Assembly (NCBI RefSeq): GCF_008312885.1
Contig: NZ_VSSO01000001.1
Span: forward strand, 682,001-746,000
Direction of reading: 5' to 3'
Source of the DNA: Lolliginicoccus suaedae
GTDB lineage: Bacteria; Actinomycetota; Actinomycetes; Mycobacteriales; Mycobacteriaceae
DNA: 64,000 bases
A program made the position numbers and the translations under genes. The notes beneath the pieces were generated by a model. It was not told where the DNA came from and searched no databases. It was given only the letters and a program-made list of their open reading frames with translations. Position 1 is the first letter of the stretch, and each line of letters begins with the position of its first letter. Below, in pieces: positions 26,162 to 34,206 of the stretch.

Positions 26162-26198
26162 GTGACGTCCGGGTAACCGTTGGTTTCCAGCATGTTTC
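26162..26198. promoter_or_regulatory. possible GlnR-type half-site array
   Basis: Four pentamers on the plus strand, GTGAC-N6-GTAAC-N5-GTTTC-N6-GTTTC, resemble the gTnAc/GaAAc half sites of the nitrogen regulator GlnR (the last two read GAAAC on the minus strand). Order and the central spacing deviate from the Streptomyces consensus. It is located between the divergent carboxylase and transporter operons. Confidence 0.35.
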
Positions 26199-26222
26199 GA
26201 CCGTGGTGGACCGGCAAAACCG

Positions 26223-26263
26223 ATGCGGGCCAGTGCTTTTGTAAAGCAATCACGGACCCGCAT
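26223..26263. promoter_or_regulatory. imperfect stem-loop in the divergent region
   Basis: ATGCGGG (26223-26229) pairs with CCCGCAT (26257-26263). An inner GCTTT-TGT-AAAGC hairpin lies within. It sits in the 302-bp gap between the divergent operons, where the transporter mRNA leader would be. It does not show the conserved core of the guanidine-I riboswitch. The function is unknown; it may be leader RNA or a simple inverted repeat. Confidence 0.3.
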
Positions 26264-26317
26264 TAACGGAAGGTTTACCGCCGCGAAACCACTCGAATCA
26301 CCCACGGTCGTAGGTTT

Positions 26318-26331
26318 CTGTCATTCGACAG
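26318..26331. promoter_or_regulatory. AmtR-like operator 2 (transporter)
   Basis: CTGTCATTCGACAG, the second copy of the operator motif, lies 82-95 bp upstream of the transporter start. It differs from operator 3 only in one central base (ATTC versus AGTC). Confidence 0.7.
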
Positions 26332-26412
26332 GTACCCCTGCGGTGCCCTGCCTCGCTGCCAGCCACTCGGCCCAGCGACGCTGCCTCGCCCGACCGACCG
26401 ATGAGGAATCCC

Positions 26413-27906
26413 ATGATCATTGCCGGAGTAGCACTCTTCGTCCTCGCGCTCCTGATGGCTGGTGTCTACGCCGCCCGGAAGGTCCAGGGCTCCAGCCACA
26501 ACTACCTGCTCGCTGGGCGCACCCTCGCCGTCCCCGTCGTCGCCATCCTGCTCGCCTCCCAGGCCATCGACTCCAACGGCATCCTCGGCAACACCGACCT
26601 CTCCGCCGCGTTCGGCTTCTGGGCCGGAGCAGCACTGCCCATCGGCCTCGCGCTCTGCCTCATCATCGCCGGGCTGTTCTTCGCCAAGCCCATGCGCGAG
26701 TACCAGATCGTCACCCTCCCCGACTTCTTCGAGCGACGATTCGGCCGCAGCATCGAGATACCCGCCGCCATCCTCACCGTCCTCGCGTTCGGCATCCTCG
26801 TCGCCGGAAACCTCGTCGCGCTCGGCTTCCTCCTCGACCGCTTCGCTGGCATCCCCTACACCGCCGCGATCCTCATCGCCATCCCCATCGTCATCTGCTA
26901 CACCATCGCCGGAGGCATGTTCTCCTCCAGCTACGTCGGCATCGGCATGATCGTCGTCAACATCGTCGGCATGCTCGCGCTGTTCGGCTGGATGGTCACC
27001 ACCTACGGCCTCTCCGCCCCCGCAGGACTGGGCCCGCTCGACCTCTCGCAGCTGACCAGCGCCGACGAGGGCGCCGTCATCAACTGGGCCACCATCGTCG
27101 CCCTCGCCCTCGGCAACCTCGTCGCCATCGACCTCATGCAGCGCATCTTCGCCTCCAAGTGCCCCCGCACCGCCCAGAAGGCCTGCTTCGGCGGCGCCGC
27201 CCTCATCCTCGCCATCTGCATCCCCTTCTCCCTCGTCGCGCTGACCGCCGTCACCATCCTCGGTGACGAGGTCGCCAACGGCCCCATCCTCTACACCCTG
27301 CTCAGCGACTACGCCCCGCCGGTGCTCGCCATTATCGTGCTCTCCGGCATCGTCACCGCCTCGCTCACCACCGCCAGCGGAGTGCTGCTCTCCTGCTCCG
27401 CGGTGATCACCCGCAACATCCTCCAGCTCGGGCGCACCGCCTCCCTCGACACCGCGCACGCCATGACCGCCACCCGCATCGCGATGATCCCCATGGCCCT
27501 GCTCGGCGCGTTCGTGGCCCTGCGCATCCCCCAGACCGGCATCCTGCTCACGCTCACCTTCGACCTGCTGCTCGCCGGGCTCGTCGTGCCGTTCATCCTC
27601 GGCCTGTACTGGACTTCCCGCGGCACCGTCTCCGCCGCCATGGCCGCGATCGTCACCGGAGTGGTCGTTCGCGTGGGGCTGTTCGTCCTCACCCCCACCA
27701 TCTACGGCGTGGACAACACCCTGCTCTACCTCGACAATGGCCTGCTCACCGCCGCGATGGACGGCTGGTCCACCTTCCTCGCCGCCGGGGCATCGCTGGC
27801 CGCCTACCTTGTGGTGGCGCTCGCGAGCAAGCCTGTCGCTCCGGCTAGCCAGCCCGTGGACGCGGTTGTGGCGGCAGCCCCCGAGCCGGTGGGCGCGCGC
27901 GTCTAG
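26413..27906 (+). CDS. sodium:solute symporter (SSS family), probable urea/guanidine or related uptake
   Basis: About 497 residues from ATG 26413, preferred because GAGGA at 26403-26407 sits correctly before it; the upstream ATG 26401 overlaps that site. About 13 hydrophobic segments are visible, with SSS-family landmarks YLLAGR and QAIDSNGILGN near the N-terminus and ALGNLVAIDLMQRIFASK in the middle. It is divergent from the carboxylase operon, and both promoters carry AmtR-like boxes, so it most likely imports the nitrogen source. Confidence 0.87.
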   Translation: MIIAGVALFVLALLMAGVYAARKVQGSSHNYLLAGRTLAVPVVAILLASQAIDSNGILGNTDLSAAFGFWAGAALPIGLALCLIIAGLFFAKPMREYQIVTLPDFFERRFGRSIEIPAAILTVLAFGILVAGNLVALGFLLDRFAGIPYTAAILIAIPIVICYTIAGGMFSSSYVGIGMIVVNIVGMLALFGWMVTTYGLSAPAGLGPLDLSQLTSADEGAVINWATIVALALGNLVAIDLMQRIFASKCPRTAQKACFGGAALILAICIPFSLVALTAVTILGDEVANGPILYTLLSDYAPPVLAIIVLSGIVTASLTTASGVLLSCSAVITRNILQLGRTASLDTAHAMTATRIAMIPMALLGAFVALRIPQTGILLTLTFDLLLAGLVVPFILGLYWTSRGTVSAAMAAIVTGVVVRVGLFVLTPTIYGVDNTLLYLDNGLLTAAMDGWSTFLAAGASLAAYLVVALASKPVAPASQPVDAVVAAAPEPVGARV

Positions 27907-27922
27907 CTCTGGTGCTCCGATC

Positions 27923-27961
27923 GTGAAAGTCCAGCCACGCAGGAGGTGGCTGGACTTTCAC
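27923..27961. terminator. perfect 16-bp hairpin (family A, copy 1)
   Basis: GTGAAAGTCCAGCCAC (27923-27938) and its exact reverse complement (27946-27961) flank a 7-nt loop. It lies between the convergent transporter and yceI-type genes and would stop transcription from both sides. A diverged copy with the same flanks is at 28714-28752. Confidence 0.75.
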
Positions 27962-28641
27962 TATTCGCGAGGCGAGAGAACCAGCAGGAACTCGATGACG
28001 CCGCTGTCCTCGACGGTGATGCCAGCGATGCTCGGCTCGGGGATCGCATAGTCGGCGAACACGACCGGGATGCCCCCAGCCACGGCCACGGAGTCACCCT
28101 CGGCCTGGACGTCGAGGTCAGCATTGATGGTCCGGGTAACGCCGCGCACCGTGAGCTCGCCCGTGACCGGGACAGTGGACGGCCCACTGCCCTCGGGAAG
28201 ATCAACAGGCTCGGTCTGCACGAACGTCGATACCGGATACGTGTCGGTGTCCATGATCCGGCCGCGGTACTGGCCATCGCGCCGCTCATCATCGGTCTCC
28301 ACCGACGCCATGTCGACGGTGGCCTCGATGCCCTCAAGGATGCCGCCGGACACATTGGCCGAGCCCGTGACGCTTTCGGTGCGGCCGACGACAGTGACGT
28401 TCTGCCCGAACAGGACCTCGTCGACGCGGTACCCGGCGGTGGAGCCCGGGCCGACGCGCCACTCCCCCTCGAGGTCGTCGGGAGCACTCGAGTCCGAGGA
28501 CTGTGCCTGGGCCGGAAGCGCGAGCTCAGCGGGCTGCTCGCCGACGACGAACCTCCCGTACGCCCAGGGACCGACAACAATGACGCCGACGATCAGGACG
28601 GCGGCGGTGGCGAGCACGATGACCAGTTTGTTGTTGCGCAT
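27961..28641 (-). CDS. YceI-family lipid-binding protein, membrane-anchored
   Basis: 226 residues. An N-terminal membrane anchor (VIVLATAAVLIVGVIVVGPWAYG) is followed by a linker and the YceI beta-barrel: residues GEWRVGPGSTAGYRVDE, the charged ETDDERRDGQYR and a GELTVRGVTR strand pair. YceI proteins bind polyisoprenoid or amide lipids outside the cytoplasm. The gene interrupts the nitrogen cluster and is bracketed by two family A hairpins. Confidence 0.87.
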   Translation of the reverse strand: MRNNKLVIVLATAAVLIVGVIVVGPWAYGRFVVGEQPAELALPAQAQSSDSSAPDDLEGEWRVGPGSTAGYRVDEVLFGQNVTVVGRTESVTGSANVSGGILEGIEATVDMASVETDDERRDGQYRGRIMDTDTYPVSTFVQTEPVDLPEGSGPSTVPVTGELTVRGVTRTINADLDVQAEGDSVAVAGGIPVVFADYAIPEPSIAGITVEDSGVIEFLLVLSPRE

Positions 28642-28713
28642 GCAATTAACATAGGTGGGCTTCCTGGGAAAAACCTGGGAGGCGCCCGCGCGCCGATCTA
28701 GCCACCTCCGATC

Positions 28714-28752
28714 GTGAAAGTCCAGCCACGTGAGAGGTGGTTAGACGTTCAC
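28714..28752. repeat. hairpin repeat (family A, copy 2, degenerate)
   Basis: The left arm GTGAAAGTCCAGCCAC is identical to copy 1. The right arm (28737-28752) has three changes, partly G-U compatible. The flanking bases (CTCCGATC before, ATTCGCG after) also match copy 1. It lies between the divergent YceI and AmtR-like genes. Confidence 0.65.
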
Positions 28753-28795
28753 GATTCGCGTGGTGGACCCGCCTCCGCATAGCGCACCTGCCAAG

Positions 28796-29518
28796 ATGGA
28801 CGCCGTGACAACCTCCAGCGAGCACGCGTCCACCACGGAGCCCCCCGCGCCTGCCCAAGGCGCTGGCCGCCCGCGGCTGAGCGACCGCAAGCGCCCCGGC
28901 GAGACCGCTCGCGAGGAGATCCTCGACGCCGCGGCGGAGCTGTTCACCAACCGTGGCTACGCCTCGACATCCACCCGGCGCATCGCCGACGCGGTGGGCG
29001 TGCGCCAAGCCACCCTCTATCACTACTTCCGCACCAAGGACGACATCCTCGAAGCGCTGCTCAGCACGACCGTAGCTCCCATGGTCGAGGCCGCCACCAC
29101 GATCGCGGGCCAGACCGCGTCCCCCGCCGCCCGCCTGCACGCCACCGCCCTGCTCGACGGCACGCAGCTCTGGCAGAGCCAGTGGAACATCGGCGCCCTC
29201 TACCTGCTGCCGGAGCTGCGCACCGAGCGGTTCGCGCAATTCGTCACCGCCCGCGAGGCACTACGCGCCACCTACCGGCAGCTCGCCACCGGCGTGCTCG
29301 ACGAGCTCGCGCGCAACGGTGCCCACGACCTGCCTGATGCGAGCGAGGACATCCCGCTGCGCCTCGTCGAGACACTGGTCAACCTCCGCTGGGACAACGT
29401 GGGCACGGCCGAGGAACCACGCCGCACTGCCGATGCCGTGATCCGCGCGCTCGGCTGGACCGGCGACTGGAACGAGCTACGGCGGGAATCGGCTGGATTG
29501 CTGACCCGCTTGGAATGA
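28796..29518 (+). CDS. AmtR-like TetR-family nitrogen regulator
   Basis: About 240 residues. The N-terminal helix-turn-helix reads EEILDAAAELFTNRGYASTS, RRIADAVGVRQATLYHYF, very close to C. glutamicum AmtR as I recall it. The ligand/dimer domain shares QWNIGALYLLPELRTERFAQF-type sequence. AmtR represses ammonium and urea uptake and assimilation genes until GlnK-AMP removes it. Three matching operators in this window mark its local regulon. The start is uncertain (ATG 28796 or GTG 28805). Confidence 0.82.
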   Translation: MDAVTTSSEHASTTEPPAPAQGAGRPRLSDRKRPGETAREEILDAAAELFTNRGYASTSTRRIADAVGVRQATLYHYFRTKDDILEALLSTTVAPMVEAATTIAGQTASPAARLHATALLDGTQLWQSQWNIGALYLLPELRTERFAQFVTAREALRATYRQLATGVLDELARNGAHDLPDASEDIPLRLVETLVNLRWDNVGTAEEPRRTADAVIRALGWTGDWNELRRESAGLLTRLE

Positions 29519-29605
29519 GCATGAAGGCCATTCGGCCCTACCGCGGGATCCATGGCTCGGTAGGTTTGAACTGGTATCACTCCGACCGGGAACGAGGATG
29601 CACCG

Positions 29606-29815
29606 ATGGCATCATGGAATGACCTGACCCCCACCCAGCGTGGCGTCCTGCTCGGAGCGGCCTCGGTCCAGCTCAGCCTGGCCGTCTCGGCGTGGGCGGA
29701 CCTCGCGTGCAGGCCAACCGAGGAGGTCAACGGCTCCAAGGGCAAGTGGGCCGCGATCATCGCGATCAACTTCATCGGACCGATCGCCTACTTCGCGCGA
29801 GGCCGGAAGCGCTAG
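29606..29815 (+). CDS. PLDc_N-type small membrane protein
   Basis: 69 residues with CGAGGA before the ATG. Two hydrophobic helices are seen (GVLLGAASVQLSLAVSAWADL and WAAIIAINFIGPIAYF), ending in ARGRKR. The W-x6-N-x-x-G-P-x-x-Y-F signature is that of the cardiolipin-synthase N-terminal (PLDc_N) domain in standalone form. Its function is unknown. It sits between the AmtR-like gene and allophanate hydrolase. Confidence 0.75.
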   Translation: MASWNDLTPTQRGVLLGAASVQLSLAVSAWADLACRPTEEVNGSKGKWAAIIAINFIGPIAYFARGRKR

Positions 29816-29912
29816 TCCGGAACCGCTAGCTGTTACCCAGCCGCGCGGCACACTGCAACGAGGAGTAATACCGGGTTCACGCGGGTGTCACACGCCGCCC
29901 AGATACTACTAT

Positions 29913-29926
29913 CTGTCAGTCGACAG
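29913..29926. promoter_or_regulatory. AmtR-like operator 3 (allophanate hydrolase)
   Basis: CTGTCAGTCGACAG, the most symmetric of the three operators (only the two central bases, GT, depart from symmetry), lies 24-37 bp upstream of the allophanate hydrolase ATG. Confidence 0.7.
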
Positions 29927-29949
29927 AAACTAGTGGGATCGAGGGCACC

Positions 29950-31638
29950 ATGACCACCGCGCAGGATCGCGCGCGCCAGGCATACGCGCGCATCGCCGAG
30001 ACCGACCGTCCCGAGGCATGGATACACCTGCGCCCCCTTGACGACGTCCTCGCCGACGCGCTGCGCATCGATGCCCGCGTCGAGGAAGGCGAGCACCTGC
30101 CGCTTGCCGGAACAGTATTCGCGGTCAAGGACAACATCGATATCGCTGGGCTGCCAACCACCGCCGCTTGCCCGGGATTCGCCCACATCCCCGAGAGCAC
30201 CGCGACCGCGGCGCAGCGGCTCATCGACGCTGGATCATTGGTTCTCGGCAAGACTAACCTCGACCAGTTCGCCACCGGCCTCGTCGGCACCCGCAGCCCG
30301 TATGGTCCATGCCGCAGCGCGCATGATGACGAGCGGATCTCCGGCGGATCAAGCTCCGGCTCCGCGGTCGTCGTGGCCCTCGGCATCGCCGACCTCGCTC
30401 TCGGCACCGACACCGCAGGGTCCGGTCGGGTGCCTGCCGCGCTCAACGGAATCGTCGGCATCAAGGCCACCCTTGGGCTCGTGCCCGTCGATGGCGTCGT
30501 GCCCGCCTGCCCGTCCTATGACTGCGTGACCGTCTTCGCCCCGGCCCTGCCCGAGGCTGTGCGCGCTCTACGAGTGATGACCGGACCCGGCGACCACGAT
30601 CCTGCCTCCCGCGCGTGGCCCGCGACCGCTCCCCTCGCCGCGCCCCCCGAGCCTGTAGTTGCCGTGCCCACCGCTGACAACCTTGCGGCCCTCTCGCCTG
30701 CCGCCCGCGAACTGTTCGACCAGGCAGCAGGGATGCTCGAAGCAAGCGGCGCGCGCCTCAAGGAACTCGACATCACCCCGTTCCTCGAGGCCGCCAGGTT
30801 GCTGTATGACGGTGCGCTCGTCGCCGAGCGCTACGCCGCGTTCGGCGAGACCATCGAGAGGCTCTCCGAGGACCTGGCCAGCGGGATCAATCCGACCGTT
30901 CGCGCGATCACCATGAAGGCCAAGGACATCCCGGCCCGCGACCTGGTGCGCGACCAGCAACACCTGCGCGCGCTCCGACTGCGTGCTCTCGCTGTCCTCA
31001 ATGGGTTCGATGCGATGCTCGTGCCGACCGCTCCCGGGCACCCCACCATCGAGGAAGTCCAGGCCGACCCGATCGGCGCGAACTCCCGCATGGGCACCTA
31101 CACCAACTTCCTCAACCTGCTCGACATGGCCGGGGTCGCCGTTCCTGCCGGCGAGGCCGACGGCGGACGCTTCGGCGTCACCATCGTCACGCGGGCCTTC
31201 GAGGACCAGGTTGGCATCGATATCGCCGCGCTGCTCACCGGCACTGAGGCACCGCTGTACCCCGCCGTTGGTCTCGACGTCGCGCTGTTCGGCGCGCACA
31301 TGCGCGGGCTCGCCCTCAACCACCAGATGATCACCCACGGCGGGCGCTTCATCAGCGAGATCACCACCAGCCCCAGCTACACCATGCAGGCACTGCCCAC
31401 CGAGATTCCCAAGCCCGCCGTCACCCGCACCGGAAGCACCAGCCTCGCCGGCGAGCTATGGCAGATCCCCTCGGCCGGGCTCGGAGCGTTCCTCGACGCG
31501 TTGCCGCCGCCGATGACGCTCGGCAAGATCGAGCTCGCTGACGGGACCTGGGTGACTGGATTCGGGTGCAGCGACCCCACCGGGGAGGACATCTCCGCGC
31601 ACGGTGGTTGGCGCGAATACCTCGAGAGCCGGGACTGA
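29950..31638 (+). CDS. atzF: allophanate hydrolase
   Basis: 562 residues. The amidase-signature domain (1-430) has the catalytic Lys (FAVKDN), the GGSSSGSA loop with cis-Ser, and the nucleophile Ser in DTAGSGRVPAA. A C-terminal domain of about 130 residues (ALFGAHMRGLALNHQ ... ASLAGELWQIP-like) is typical of allophanate hydrolases. It splits allophanate into two ammonia and two CO2, completing the pathway of the carboxylase and the DUF1989 proteins. Its own AmtR-like box indicates nitrogen control. Confidence 0.9.
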   Translation: MTTAQDRARQAYARIAETDRPEAWIHLRPLDDVLADALRIDARVEEGEHLPLAGTVFAVKDNIDIAGLPTTAACPGFAHIPESTATAAQRLIDAGSLVLGKTNLDQFATGLVGTRSPYGPCRSAHDDERISGGSSSGSAVVVALGIADLALGTDTAGSGRVPAALNGIVGIKATLGLVPVDGVVPACPSYDCVTVFAPALPEAVRALRVMTGPGDHDPASRAWPATAPLAAPPEPVVAVPTADNLAALSPAARELFDQAAGMLEASGARLKELDITPFLEAARLLYDGALVAERYAAFGETIERLSEDLASGINPTVRAITMKAKDIPARDLVRDQQHLRALRLRALAVLNGFDAMLVPTAPGHPTIEEVQADPIGANSRMGTYTNFLNLLDMAGVAVPAGEADGGRFGVTIVTRAFEDQVGIDIAALLTGTEAPLYPAVGLDVALFGAHMRGLALNHQMITHGGRFISEITTSPSYTMQALPTEIPKPAVTRTGSTSLAGELWQIPSAGLGAFLDALPPPMTLGKIELADGTWVTGFGCSDPTGEDISAHGGWREYLESRD

Positions 31639-31656
31639 CGGTTCTGCTTGGCGGCA

Positions 31657-31705
31657 CGATCGTGAAGATCCAGCGACCTCCCGTGTGGCCAGATCTTCAC
31701 GATCG
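31657..31705. terminator. hairpin (family A-related, copy 3)
   Basis: CGATCGTGAAGATC (31657-31670) pairs exactly with 31692-31705 across a 21-nt loop. It lies between convergent genes. The CGATCGTGAA start is shared with family A hairpins, but the inner sequence is different. Confidence 0.65.
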
Positions 31706-31713
31706 GTGGCGGA

Positions 31714-32235
31714 TCACAGCACCAGGATGAACCGCTCCACCACCCGCGGGGCACCGGAGCGGTCATAGGCGAAGCCCATGTAGACACCCGGCTGCACCTG
31801 GCGGATCTCATCGCGGATGAAGCCCAGCGGCCCGCCGGCGTAGTCGATCAAAATGGCCGGGGCCCCATCGGCGAACGACGGGCCCACGCTCACCGAGGCG
31901 GGAAACACCTCCAGGCCGACGACACGGTTCGCAACGGTGCCGGTGCCAAACACCTTGCCCTGCCACACCAGCTCGGCGACCGGATTACCCTTGACGAATC
32001 CCTGGGCCGTCACGTTCTGCGGGATAGTGCCCGGACCGAGCGCGCGGTACAGCGCGTCATACTCCGCGACGGAGCAACCGAACCGCAGATCGTTCACCGT
32101 CGCAGCCGGATCGCCCGGACTGACCGAGCAGGTAGGCCCGGTGCTGGGCTGCGCCATGGCCACCGGTGCACCGCCTGCGAGCACCGCGAGAGCCGCTGCT
32201 CCAGCTGCTAGGGAACGTGTCCAGAACCTGGCCAT
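31714..32235 (-). CDS. secreted protein of unknown function
   Basis: 173 residues. The signal peptide (ARFWTRSLAAGAAALAVLAGG..AMAQ) has a predicted AxA cleavage. The mature part has two Cys (TCSVSP, FGCSVAEYD) that could form a disulfide, then beta-rich segments including FILVL at the end. No family was recognised. It is convergent with the allophanate hydrolase gene. Confidence 0.72.
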   Translation of the reverse strand: MARFWTRSLAAGAAALAVLAGGAPVAMAQPSTGPTCSVSPGDPAATVNDLRFGCSVAEYDALYRALGPGTIPQNVTAQGFVKGNPVAELVWQGKVFGTGTVANRVVGLEVFPASVSVGPSFADGAPAILIDYAGGPLGFIRDEIRQVQPGVYMGFAYDRSGAPRVVERFILVL

Positions 32236-32318
32236 GATGCACGCCTTTCCTTGATCAACAGTCTTTCCTCCACCGTACGCAGTGTGGCGTGGATCACAAG
32301 CTCAAGGACGTTCTGCTC

Positions 32319-33278
32319 TCAGTCGTCGACCCGCGCGCGATACAACCCGATCGCACTGCCCACGAGCAGCACCGCGCCTGCGATCAGCACTGCCGCTGCT
32401 CCCCCGATCGCGCCGCCGGTCCAGTGCCACACCGCCTCGGACACGGCGAGCGCCGAAGCGATCACACCACCGAGTACCAGGATCGGCGAGCGCGTCGCGA
32501 CGAACATTACGAAGCAGGCAACCGCCACTACTGCCGCCAGCGAGTACGCCCACGCCTCGGAGTCTGCGCTTAGCGCGATCTGCGAACCGATCACCGCGAT
32601 GACGACACCCACGAGGTAGCCCGCCCACGCGGGGGCCACCACCGAGCGGGTGGCGAGCACCAGCCATCCGATGCCCAGGATGACCAGCCCGACCGCCAGG
32701 AACTCCTCGCCAATGTTGAGCTCCCCGAGCGTCCCCACAACCGCGACCACGCCCATCACGGCGCATGCTGCCAGCGTCACGAGCGCCGGCATCGCTACAT
32801 AGGCGCACACCGCTACGACGAGACCCGTGAGGCCCGCCCACATCGCCGCCTCGCTGGTGACAAACGTGCCCGACGCGAACGCGATCGTCACCGACGCACC
32901 CGCGAACAGCACCGCACCGAGGCGTTCCCGCGCCGAGCCACCATCAGACGGTAATGCCCGCAATCCACCGGCGAAGCCCACCGCCGCGGAAATCAGCACG
33001 AGTGAGGTGATGCCGAGGATCAGCGCCCGCGCGCCACGCGACAGCTCGTCCCACGCCAGGCCGAGCAACAGCACCGCGCCCGCGACGACCAGAGCGCCGC
33101 CGATATAGCCCGCGACCTCGGCGAGCACCCGCCGCACGGAATGCTCGCGCTCCTCCCGATGGGCCGCTACCAGCGCCTCCACCACCGCGTCGCGCTGGTC
33201 CTCCTGCAGCACGCCTGAGTCCACGAGTTCCTGCAGCCGCGCGAGCTGCGCGGGTTCGAGCGCATTCGAGGTCGTCAT
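32319..33278 (-). CDS. polytopic membrane protein with soluble N-terminus (DUF2157-like)
   Basis: 319 residues from MTTSNALEP. A 55-residue charged N-terminus (LARLQELVDSGVLQEDQRDAVVEAL) is followed by about ten hydrophobic segments of 18-22 residues. The layout and the opening helix are typical of DUF2157-type membrane proteins of unknown function. It ends in RARVDD. Confidence 0.72.
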   Translation of the reverse strand: MTTSNALEPAQLARLQELVDSGVLQEDQRDAVVEALVAAHREEREHSVRRVLAEVAGYIGGALVVAGAVLLLGLAWDELSRGARALILGITSLVLISAAVGFAGGLRALPSDGGSARERLGAVLFAGASVTIAFASGTFVTSEAAMWAGLTGLVVAVCAYVAMPALVTLAACAVMGVVAVVGTLGELNIGEEFLAVGLVILGIGWLVLATRSVVAPAWAGYLVGVVIAVIGSQIALSADSEAWAYSLAAVVAVACFVMFVATRSPILVLGGVIASALAVSEAVWHWTGGAIGGAAAVLIAGAVLLVGSAIGLYRARVDD

Positions 33279-33462
33279 GCGCGAAGCGTACAACCCGGCG
33301 GTGGGCTTGGGTGCTCACGTCCCCGCGATGGTGGTCCGGGCTCGGATGGCTCTTCGAGATTTGCTAGCTATTGTCACCCGACACGCCGCGACACACCTCG
33401 CCTGTCCGTGACATTGACTAGCAGATTCCGGTGGGGATGGTGGCGCTGGCAGCCGGGCACGC

Positions 33463-34146
33463 CTAGCCCCCGCCGGATGCGCTAGTCGCAGCGACGGAAG
33501 CAGCCACACCGGCCGCGACTGCCGCATTGGCTGCCTGCACAGCTTCGCGAACTCCCTTGCTCGCCCATTCCGTGGAACCATCGCCCGCCGCGATCTTCTT
33601 CGCCCGCGCCCTGGCGGTCTTGGCATCCCGCTTCCCCACGAGCGGCTTGATGATGTCGGCGGCGGAGAGCAGCGCGATGAGTGGACCCGTCACCTCGTCG
33701 GGCCGGGCTCCCCGCAGCAGGCATGCCTTGACGCTCGAGGCAAGATCGCTGCGCCGACGAGTATCGAGCACGTCGTGGCGGGTGGTCGGAAACAATCCGA
33801 GGATCTTCACCCTGCGCCTTGCTACGGCGCGTTGCTCGGCGAGCTCCCCATAGACCTCACGCTGGGCACGCTTGCCCAGGCGCGTCACCGCGTTCGCCGA
33901 CTTCTGCGGCTTGCGGTCGGCCAACCTACCAAGCGCGTCATCGAGCAGGGGCGTGCCGAGGGGCCGCTTGTCGAGCACCTGCACGCGTGCACGGCGGCCC
34001 TCCCCCTTCATGGCCAACCGCCCTGCTGCGATCAGATCGAGCATCAACGCTCCACCGAGAACGGCATCCGACACGGTGCTCGAGATGTACGACTTCCCCG
34101 ACTGCGGATCGGTGGTCAGCAGGACAAGATCGTGTGCAACACCCAT
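33463..34146 (-). CDS. GPP34 (GOLPH3)-family protein
   Basis: 227 residues. The N-terminal half fits the GPP34 fold (HDLVLLTTDPQSGK, VLGGALMLDLIAAGRLAM, RRARVQVLDKRPLGTPLLDDAL), and the C-terminal helices carry an Ala-rich tail (VAAGVAASVAATSA). In eukaryotes the family binds PI4P; actinobacterial members are unstudied membrane-associated proteins. Starts at ATG 34146. Confidence 0.82.
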   Translation of the reverse strand: MGVAHDLVLLTTDPQSGKSYISSTVSDAVLGGALMLDLIAAGRLAMKGEGRRARVQVLDKRPLGTPLLDDALGRLADRKPQKSANAVTRLGKRAQREVYGELAEQRAVARRRVKILGLFPTTRHDVLDTRRRSDLASSVKACLLRGARPDEVTGPLIALLSAADIIKPLVGKRDAKTARARAKKIAAGDGSTEWASKGVREAVQAANAAVAAGVAASVAATSASGGG

Positions 34147-34206
34147 CGGTCAATTGTATTCGGCACGGGGTCGCGGTGCAGGGGGCGATGGTGGCCCGGG
34201 TGGGTG

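Noticed and set aside
26099-26412. Guanidine-I (ykkC) riboswitch before the transporter
   Set aside because: The cluster type made this likely, but the conserved core elements were not found. Only a simple stem-loop and regulator-type palindromes are visible.
27923-28752. CRISPR repeats suggested by the repeated hairpin arms
   Set aside because: Only two spaced copies, separated by a whole gene, with internal palindromes and no regular spacers or cas genes.
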